A DNA stretch of 64,000 nt. Origin: Fratercula arctica (lineage: Eukaryota > Chordata > Aves > Charadriiformes > Alcidae). A model generated the notes under the pieces. It saw only the letters and a list, made by a program, of their open reading frames with translations. It searched no databases and was not told the origin of the DNA. This document shows positions 26,701 to 64,000 of the stretch, piece after piece; within the stretch, counting starts at the first letter, position 1, and each line of letters starts with the position of its first letter. The stretch covers positions 9,389,501-9,453,500 of the forward strand of contig CANTUZ010000005.1 of the NCBI GenBank assembly GCA_947846985.1, in the 5' to 3' direction. The translations under genes and the position numbers were made by a program.

Positions 26701-27648
26701 TTGTTTGCTGTCATTAAAACAGGATGTATCTGTAGGGGAGAGAACTTCATAAAAACTGTACAGGATATTGCTTTAATAGATTGGCACCAAACAATAGGAT
26801 TCATGTATGACCTTCATCTTGTTACATCATTTTGCTTTTCTGCCTACTAGACTGTTGTCCTGGTTTGAGTGGCCAGTCCGGCCCAAACCATGACTACTGT
26901 TAAAACCAACAGCAAAACAATATTAAGTGAACTGCTGTGTTTATGTGTTTGTATTGGTCTAATTTTGAAGAGTTTGTATGCAGTTTAATACCTTTGCACT
27001 ATCTTGAAAAGATTGCTCAAAACAGCATTGCTTTTTTGCAGCTGTAAAGACAAAGATGGTGTACTGCAAAATAGATCAGACACAGAGGAAAGTAGTTGTC
27101 AGGTAAGACTTAATTCTTCATAGCATTTTGCAGAACTTAGTGTGTTCTAATTATTTCACTTACATTTGTAGAATATTTTAACTAGAAGCAAGGTATTGTT
27201 CCTATCAGTTGCTGGTAGTTAAATAGTTGCTATTTATCATAATTTTATTAAAGCTCACACTGAATGTGATTAGCTTATTTAATGAAAGAGTCCTATTTTC
27301 CAGCACATTTCATTTAATGACCTAATAGTGACAGGAATACTAATGACTGTTGTTGCTTTAAATATTTGGGAAGGCTCCAGAATTCTCTACCTGGTAAAGT
27401 GCAGCCCTTTATACAGAGAAAATAAAAATTTTCCTATTCACTTGTGAGAGTAAAGTAATGCTATAAAAGAATCATTAGGTGAGCATGAATCTAATAATCA
27501 TCTTCCAATTTTGTTTTACTTCTCTAGTCACAGCACACACCGGACTTTTGGAAAGCAGCAATGGCAGCAATTGTACGACACTCTAAACACCTGGAAACAA
27601 AATCTGAATCAAGTGAAAAACAGTCTTCTCAGTCTCTCAGACACCTAA
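11689..27648 (+). CDS. EIF3M: Eukaryotic translation initiation factor 3 subunit M (11 coding exons)
   Basis: EIF3M is a PCI-domain subunit of the cytoplasmic eIF3 complex, which binds the 40S ribosome and promotes recruitment of the initiator tRNA and mRNA. The spliced exons total 1125 bases, 374 codons plus TAA, the length I recall for the human protein. The predicted protein starts [14 protein letters not shown] and ends [10 protein letters not shown]; the central [19 protein letters not shown] and [18 protein letters not shown] stretches are close to human. The N-terminal helical repeats occupy about residues 1-175 and the PCI domain about 180-339. The ATG at 11689 has G at -3 (GCCGCC context). 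Exons: 11689-11730, 12983-13115, 14503-14641, 15013-15136, 15686-15780, 21073-21156, 22513-22612, 23051-23132, 26293-26436, 27042-27102, 27528-27648. All introns have GT/AG ends and matching phases; no frameshift or stop is seen. Introns other than 5, 8 and 9 show nothing recognisable. Confidence 0.97.
12983..13115 (+). CDS. EIF3M: EIF3M coding exon 2
   Basis: Encodes residues 15-58 plus one base of codon 59 ([19 protein letters not shown]...). The acceptor is a long T-rich tract ending TTTTAAG, and the donor is GTTTGC, which is weaker than average. Confidence 0.95.
14503..14641 (+). CDS. EIF3M: EIF3M coding exon 3
   Basis: Encodes residues 59-104 and two bases of codon 105 ([20 protein letters not shown]...). 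The acceptor is TTTTGTGCAG and the donor GTAAGT. Confidence 0.96.
15013..15136 (+). CDS. EIF3M: EIF3M coding exon 4
   Basis: Encodes residues 105-146 ([18 protein letters not shown]... to TELDQ). The acceptor is GGTTTAG and the donor GTAATT, phase 0. Confidence 0.96.
15686..15780 (+). CDS. EIF3M: EIF3M coding exon 5
   Basis: Encodes residues 147-177 plus two bases ([20 protein letters not shown]...). The acceptor is TCTACTTAG and the donor AAAAAAG|GTAAGT. Confidence 0.96.
15781..21072 (+). other. EIF3M intron 5, 5.3 kb
   Basis: The largest EIF3M intron. I see short poly-A and poly-T runs (for example near 16820 and 18950), but no recognisable mobile element, no convincing box C/D or H/ACA snoRNA and no exon-like frame. 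Open frames at 16662-17000 and 17313-17669 lack splice-site or conservation support. Confidence 0.6.
21073..21156 (+). CDS. EIF3M: EIF3M coding exon 6
   Basis: Encodes residues 178-205 plus two bases ([20 protein letters not shown]...), near the start of the PCI region. The acceptor is TTCTTCTGTAG and the donor CACAG|GTAATA. Confidence 0.96.
22513..22612 (+). CDS. EIF3M: EIF3M coding exon 7
   Basis: Encodes residues 206-239 ([20 protein letters not shown]...), within the PCI domain. The acceptor is TTTTCTAATTAG and the donor GTAAGT, phase 0. Confidence 0.96.
23051..23132 (+). CDS. EIF3M: EIF3M coding exon 8
   Basis: Encodes residues 240-266 plus one base ([20 protein letters not shown]...), PCI domain. 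The acceptor is CATCTTCTAG and the donor GTAAGT. Confidence 0.96.
23560..23960. promoter_or_regulatory. Possible conserved noncoding block, EIF3M intron 8 (left)
   Basis: An intronic stretch with TAATTAA (23684-23690), paired near-palindromic words such as CATCACATGAGGCAATGTGATGG, and little simple repeat apart from a T run. It resembles a conserved noncoding element in texture only; no alignment is available. Confidence 0.25.
24960..25470. promoter_or_regulatory. Candidate enhancer / conserved noncoding element in EIF3M intron 8
   Basis: A roughly 500-bp block packed with motifs of developmental transcription factors: an octamer ATTTGCAT (25155-25162), homeodomain cores TTAATTAG (25166-25173), CTAATTGAT (25186-25194) and CTAATTAA (25325-25332), and a PBX/MEIS-type TGATTGACAT (25450-25459). 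It lacks simple repeats and mobile-element signatures, unlike its surroundings. Enhancers of neighbouring developmental genes (WT1, PAX6 in the same human band) often sit in introns of bystander genes such as this one. Function and target are inference. Confidence 0.4.
26293..26436 (+). CDS. EIF3M: EIF3M coding exon 9
   Basis: Encodes residues 267-314 plus one base ([20 protein letters not shown]... to AFVID), the winged-helix half of the PCI domain. The acceptor is CTTTTACACAG and the donor GTAAGA. Confidence 0.96.
26851..26900. mobile_element. 40-bp LTR-terminus footprint with 5-bp target duplication
   Basis: A 40-bp insert (26856-26895) is flanked by identical ACTGT pentamers (26851-26855 and 26896-26900). 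It begins TGTCCTGGTT, the same ten bases as the solo LTR at 39617, and ends GGCCCAAACCATGACT, close to that LTR's GGCCAAACCACGACA. The likeliest reading is an LTR that lost almost all internal sequence but kept both ends. The two halves also form an imperfect hairpin, so a small palindromic element is the alternative. Confidence 0.5.
27042..27102 (+). CDS. EIF3M: EIF3M coding exon 10
   Basis: Encodes residues 315-334 plus two bases ([20 protein letters not shown]). The acceptor is CTTTTTTGCAG and the donor CAG|GTAAGA. Confidence 0.96.
27528..27648 (+). CDS. EIF3M: EIF3M coding exon 11 with stop
   Basis: Encodes residues 335-374 and TAA at 27646-27648 ([20 protein letters not shown]... to LSLSDT). 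The acceptor is TTTTACTTCTCTAG. Confidence 0.96.
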
Positions 27649-27780
27649 AAATTTTTTTTGACCTAGTAATGTCACTATAGATGAAATTTTTCAAAACTCT
27701 GACAATTTGTGAATGTTTCCAAGATGTATACAATTGGTTTAAAAGAAACTAAATATTCTAAATTGCAACACCCAAAAAGC

Positions 27781-27786
27781 AATAAA
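27781..27786 (+). terminator. EIF3M: Poly(A) signal of EIF3M
   Basis: AATAAA lies 132 bases after the stop codon, and TG/T-rich sequence follows (from about 27805), fitting cleavage near 27800-27810. This gives a short 3' UTR of about 155 nt. Confidence 0.65.
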
Positions 27787-27809
27787 ACTAACATGGGAAA
27801 ATATCTTCT

Positions 27810-28350
27810 GTTGACTTTCTTACATAATTACCAAAAACAAACAGTAGCAACGTTGGTTATGCTTCTTTTGTTCTTGTTTAAGTTTACAATATGGGGATCT
27901 TTCCTTGCAAGAGGTGTCGGGAGGAAGGGAGGGAGATCAGAATAGTGATAGTGCAAGTAATTGTAAAGTAAGAGAAAAATCTCCCTTCGACCCTAAGGGA
28001 GGAAAAACATGAATCAGTTAGAGGTGAAGCTTTATGAAGCAAGATCTGGTGCCTTATCTCTGCAAATCATACCTGATGCTTTAGTGTTCAAAGAGACCTT
28101 ATTGATGTAAAAACAACTACCACAGATATATTTAAATAATTTGGCAGTAAAGATAAGCAGAAGATTTTTCTATTCTTCCGCCACTTAGAACTGCTGTAAG
28201 TTGTTGTACGTGTTTGTAGAAACCATTGTATTTTGAAACAGTTGCAGCTGATTTTGCTTGAAAACTGAGTGAGCAGTCTGACAGAGAAACCAAACTGAAG
28301 TATTTCAGCCAAAACTCCTGAGGAGCAGGAGAAGGCTACTCTTAAGTAAT
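27810..28350. other. Tail-to-tail gap between EIF3M and CCDC73
   Basis: About 550 bp between the inferred ends of two convergent transcripts. It contains no gene or recognisable repeat; a G-rich stretch (GGGAGGAAGGGAGGGAG, about 27919-27935) could act as a pause element. Ends are inferred from poly(A) hexamers. Confidence 0.5.
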
Positions 28351-28358
28351 TGTTTAAT

Positions 28359-28364
28359 TTTATT
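28359..28364 (-). terminator. CCDC73: Candidate poly(A) signal of CCDC73
   Basis: AATAAA on the - strand, about 280 bases downstream of the CCDC73 stop codon. It is the first canonical hexamer I see on that strand after the stop and precedes the EIF3M 3' end. Confidence 0.4.
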
Positions 28365-28644
28365 GAATGGATATTGAAACATTAACTTGTGAACTTCTTA
28401 ACTTTGGGCAAAACCCATAACTTGGATTTGATTGCAGAAACTAGATTGCAAAACACTAGAGTACTAGTGTTATTAGCAGGGATTTTATCCATTTTTGAAC
28501 ATAAAAAACACCTATATGCTGTCTTAAACATGAAAGCACAGTGCAGATATACCATATTCTATAGGAATACCTCAACTAATCTGGTTTACTTAAGTGATTT
28601 ATCTGTGCCTAAAAGACATGCTTTTTGTCTCCTGCCACTGATCT

Positions 28645-60947
<32,303 letters not shown>

Positions 60948-61995
60948 CTATTAGAAACATAAATGAAGCACCTACTTAATGACAGTAACAAGCATGTATA
61001 AATCAACTCTCCAAATGCTTTTCATCATAATAGCATAAATGCCAAATCATTCTCCGAATATCTCAGTTGTCTATTTCACACCTAAAGGTCAGTTCCCATT
61101 TCCAGATAGCACCTCATTCCAAAGACATTCACCAAAAAAGCACTTTAACACATTTTCACATACCGTACCTTACATTTAGGAGAACTTTTATGTAAATGTC
61201 TGCAGAACTGTATTAACTGTTTTCAAATCTTGGTTTCAAGTTTTCCCTTCTTACATGGCTTAAACATGTTACCTAATCCGCCGCTGTATTGCAAACATAG
61301 CCTAACATGCTAATGCTGCCTCCTCCTGCAGTACCACTCAGTACAGCATTGTATTCTCTCACTCCTTTGATGTAAGATGTCCATGCAGATTAACGCAGCA
61401 TCCACCCCACATCAGCTACTCAGTACCTGCCCATGTCTTTGGCTGCAGTTTCAAAACAATACAGCGGCTTCAGCAGCTCTATGTTTGTACCTCATTGCCC
61501 CAGCTGTTTATTTGTCCCTACTGTAGTATTAAACCAAGTATACCATGCTTTCAGGTTGCAGTAGCGCAACAAAATACAGGGCCCATTTAAAAATTCTAGA
61601 CAGCTTAAAACATAGCCCCCACAACCCATTGTCCCAGCACCTTCACGGAGGGACACAGGGAGAAAACGAGTAAGTGGCTGGAGACAGGTAAACGTAGGAG
61701 CTCCTTAAACTTTGGCAACAGTGCTAGTGTATGCATCATGAAAATAAGGCCTATGCACATTTATTGGCTCCTGTTCCATAGCAGAAGCAATCTATTATGC
61801 AAACAGTGTTCAGTTGTCTTTGTAAAACCACCAGTAAAAGTACTTGCTGTCTTCCTTTTATTGTCTTAAACGCTTTCCAGCATAACACTTCTTTAATCAG
61901 TAAGACAGACTTCTTACGCTCTATTGCAATACAAACTCAAACAAAAATATTGTGGGTTTTTTTCAATACAGCATTGTTCAAAGTATAGGACCATT

Positions 61996-62260
61996 ATGAT
62001 AATCACGGGATTTGAGCACCTGGCATGTGAGGAGAGGCTGCGGGAGATGGGACTCTTCAGCATGGAGAAGGGGCAAGTCAGGGGGATCTTATCAATGTGT
62101 ATAAATATTGGGGGCGGGAAGGAGGGGGGAGGCAAGGAAATAAAGAAGACACAGCCAGACTCCTCTTAGTGGTGCCCACTGACACAAAGTGATATACAGG
62201 AAATTTCACTTAAACCTGAGGGGAAAAGGATTGCTGTATGGGTGGTCAAACACTGGAACA
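61996..62260 (+). mobile_element. CR1 LINE copy A, left part
   Basis: A 3'-end CR1 fragment: GGATTTGAGCACCTGGCATG, GAGGAGAGGCTGCGGGAGATG, CTCTTCAGCATGGAGAAGG, then TCAATGTGTATAAATAT and CAGACTCCTCTTAGTGGTGC. It stops at CACTGGAACA, where this CR1 type should continue; the continuation lies at 62600, beyond copy B. Confidence 0.85.
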
Positions 62261-62599
62261 CCTAAATGGGGCCTACCAGAAGGATGGGGAGGGACTCTTT
62301 ATCAGGGAGTGTAATGACAGGACACCGGGTAATGGCCTCAAACTGAAAGAGGGGAGATTTAGACTAGACATTAGGAAGAACTTCTTTACTGTGAGGGTGG
62401 TGAGGCACTGGAACAGGTTGCCCAGGGAAGCTGTCAATGCCCCATCCCTGGAAGAAAGAGTTCAAGGCCAGGCTGGATGAGGCTTTGAGCAGCCTGATCT
62501 AGTGGGAAGTGTCCCTGCCCATGGCAGGGGGGTTGGAACTAGATGATCTTTAAGGTCCTTTCCAATCTGAAACATTCTGTGGTTCTGTGTGATTCTGTG
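62261..62599 (+). mobile_element. CR1 LINE copy B, inserted in copy A
   Basis: A 5'-truncated CR1 3' end: GGGGCCTACCAGAAGGATGG, AACTGAAAGAGGGGAGATTT, GTGGTGAGGCACTGGAACAG, AACTAGATGATCTTTAAGG, closing with the CR1 octamer tail (ATTCTGTGGTTCTGTG...ATTCTGTG, about 62573-62599). The 80-codon open frame at 62238-62480 is part of this repeat, not a host gene. It lies antisense to CCDC73. Confidence 0.9.
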
Positions 62600-62745
62600 A
62601 GTCTCCATCTGTGGAGACATTCAAAACCCGACTGGACGTGGCTCTGTGTAACCAGCTCTAAGTGACCCTGCTTTGAGCAGGGCAGAGTCGGGCTAAGCCA
62701 TCTCCAGAGATGCCAGCCAGCCTCATCCATTCCAGTTCTGAGACT
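62600..62745 (+). mobile_element. CR1 LINE copy A, right part
   Basis: Resumes with AGTCTCCATCTGTGGAGACA, ACTGGACGTGGCTCTGTGTAA and GACCCTGCTTTGAGCAGGG, then a decayed CATCTCCAGAGATGCC end. This sequence normally follows the CACTGGAACA...GTTGCCCAGAG part in the same CR1 type as the left part; about 20 bases are missing at the junction. Confidence 0.8.
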
Positions 62746-64000
62746 GTTAAAAATGACATAGTGGAAGAACAATTAGAAGAAAATTTGTGAATTTGACACA
62801 CCTAAATAAAAGAATTTCAACATACGTACTCAAAAACAGAAGTGCATCAACTACTGCTAAAGACTAGTGGCGATTTTGATTTATATTAGTGAAACTAATG
62901 TAGATTATTACCCCATGCTTCCCAGATTGTAAGTAAGCTTTTAATGAATAATCATTAATTCCTCAGTATCAATTAGCAGTTGTAATATCTTGAAGTATGA
63001 TGAATGCACTTCTACTTTAATATTATGTATCTGTAGGGAGTTTTTCTGACTACTTTTGTAAGCATTTAAGACTTTATTTTTACTTCTATTAACATCTTGC
63101 CTAAGTAATATCTTATTGCAATGAATCCCACACAGTAATTAAGTTAAATAAATTTAAGTTTCATTAATTTTATCACTCTCTCTTGTTTTGTGAGGGGGTG
63201 ATCGAAAATACATATTCACAGGAAACTATATCCAGTGACACATGCCACTGATTTTTTTAAAAATTATTTGTTATTCTTTCTTTCATATACACTAAGATTT
63301 TTGTGTTCCTTTTTATACTGTATTTTTGTTAATAGCTTTGTAGGTAGTTTTTGGTCAATTTTTAAATTAATTTTCTCTGAAGAGAGGGCGTTAAATTAAT
63401 GCCTCAGAAAAGTTATCCATTTATTTAGACATCTAATCTATTTCTAATCTACAGTAGAGCAAGACAGCAATTAAAATGAATGGGGCCAAATTCATTCCTG
63501 TGTGTAAATTCAAGTTACAGAAAGATGACTCTGGCCCAGTGTTTGGCTTCTGTAAAGCTCCATTTCCATACAGTAACAAATACAATACATGTGCAAGCAT
63601 CAGAGGATAATAAAAGCTGATAGTAATCAAAAGAAATGACCAACATAAGGCTAGCAAAACAGGATATACAATACAAATTTCTCATGTTTTATAAGGTATG
63701 AAATTAAACACACTCCAGCAAATGGAAAGTCATAATGGAAGCACTGCTAAAGAACACCACCACTTACAGAATCACTGCAAGGAATGCAGGTTGTGAATGT
63801 TTGTATACTTTTTCTTTTTCCTAATCATATGTAAATGGTTGAAAAAACTCTGCTTAACTAACACTAGGATGTGGATTTCAGAACAAAAAAAAAAGGAAAA
63901 ATTGTATTTGTTTTTCCTGATAATCATTCAGGTGCATTCATTCTAAGAGACTGATAAACAGAGAAGCATTGCTAATTTGAGACTTGAACAGCTTGTGGCA
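62746..64000 (-). other. CCDC73 intron continuing past the window edge
   Basis: No coding exon, RNA gene or young mobile element is recognisable apart from the small palindromic relic at 63482-63539. Upstream CCDC73 exons and the promoter should lie to the right. Confidence 0.5.
63482..63539. repeat. Short palindromic repeat relic with inverted ends
   Basis: About 58 bp opening GGGGCCAAATTC and closing GACTCTGGCCCAG, whose ends are near-inverted copies (GGGCCAAATTC versus GGGCCAGAGTC). TGTGTAAATTCAAGTTAC lies between. It is the same kind of ancient amniote palindrome as at 4829. Confidence 0.45.

Noticed and set aside
62238..62480. 80-codon open frame resembling many bird 'hypothetical proteins'
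   Set aside because: It is translated CR1 LINE 3' sequence (copy B), not a host gene.
61000..64000. Search for the upstream CCDC73 exons
   Set aside because: No - strand segment encodes the expected N-terminal coiled coil between consensus splice sites; they are presumed outside the window.

Overview
This is a window of vertebrate nuclear DNA, almost certainly from a bird and probably a songbird. It has spliced genes with GT/AG introns, long AT-rich introns, one CpG island and no operons. The repeats are avian: CR1 LINE fragments with the octamer tail, and a solo LTR of a type I associate with passerine genomes. The gene order matches the WT1-EIF3M-CCDC73 part of human 11p13 as I remember it. 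No bacterial, plasmid, phage or CRISPR features are present.

Layout. Positions 1-11280 are intergenic, or possibly distal regulatory, sequence upstream of EIF3M, with microsatellites, a GC-rich patch and at least one ancient repeat relic. A CpG island at about 11280-11870 carries the EIF3M promoter. EIF3M lies on the + strand: 11 coding exons from 11689 to 27648, giving a 374-codon intact frame with all exon phases agreeing. Its intron 8 holds a homeodomain-site-rich block that looks like a conserved enhancer. Intron 9 holds a 40-bp footprint with LTR-like ends and a 5-bp target duplication. About 1 kb of sequence separates the EIF3M stop from the stop of CCDC73, which lies tail-to-tail on the - strand.

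CCDC73 occupies 28645 to at least 60947 on the - strand. I place its last 11 coding exons, about 964 codons: a coiled-coil half in many small exons, a 1560-bp exon encoding a low-complexity Ser/Asn/Asp-rich region, and two C-terminal exons. Its first exons and promoter lie beyond position 64000. Its introns hold a solo LTR (39617-39951) with a perfect 5-bp target duplication, a 36-base poly-T tract, a pair of related ~65-bp direct repeats around one exon, several ancient palindromic or SINE-like relics, and near the right edge one CR1 element split by a second CR1.

The two genes are not known to work together. EIF3M is a subunit of the translation initiation factor eIF3. CCDC73 is a poorly characterised coiled-coil protein. 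I found no undescribed multi-gene system. The most interesting items are the intron 8 enhancer candidate, the 40-bp LTR footprint, the nested CR1 pair and one doubtful CCDC73 splice donor. All comparisons with human proteins or repeat families are from memory, without a database search.
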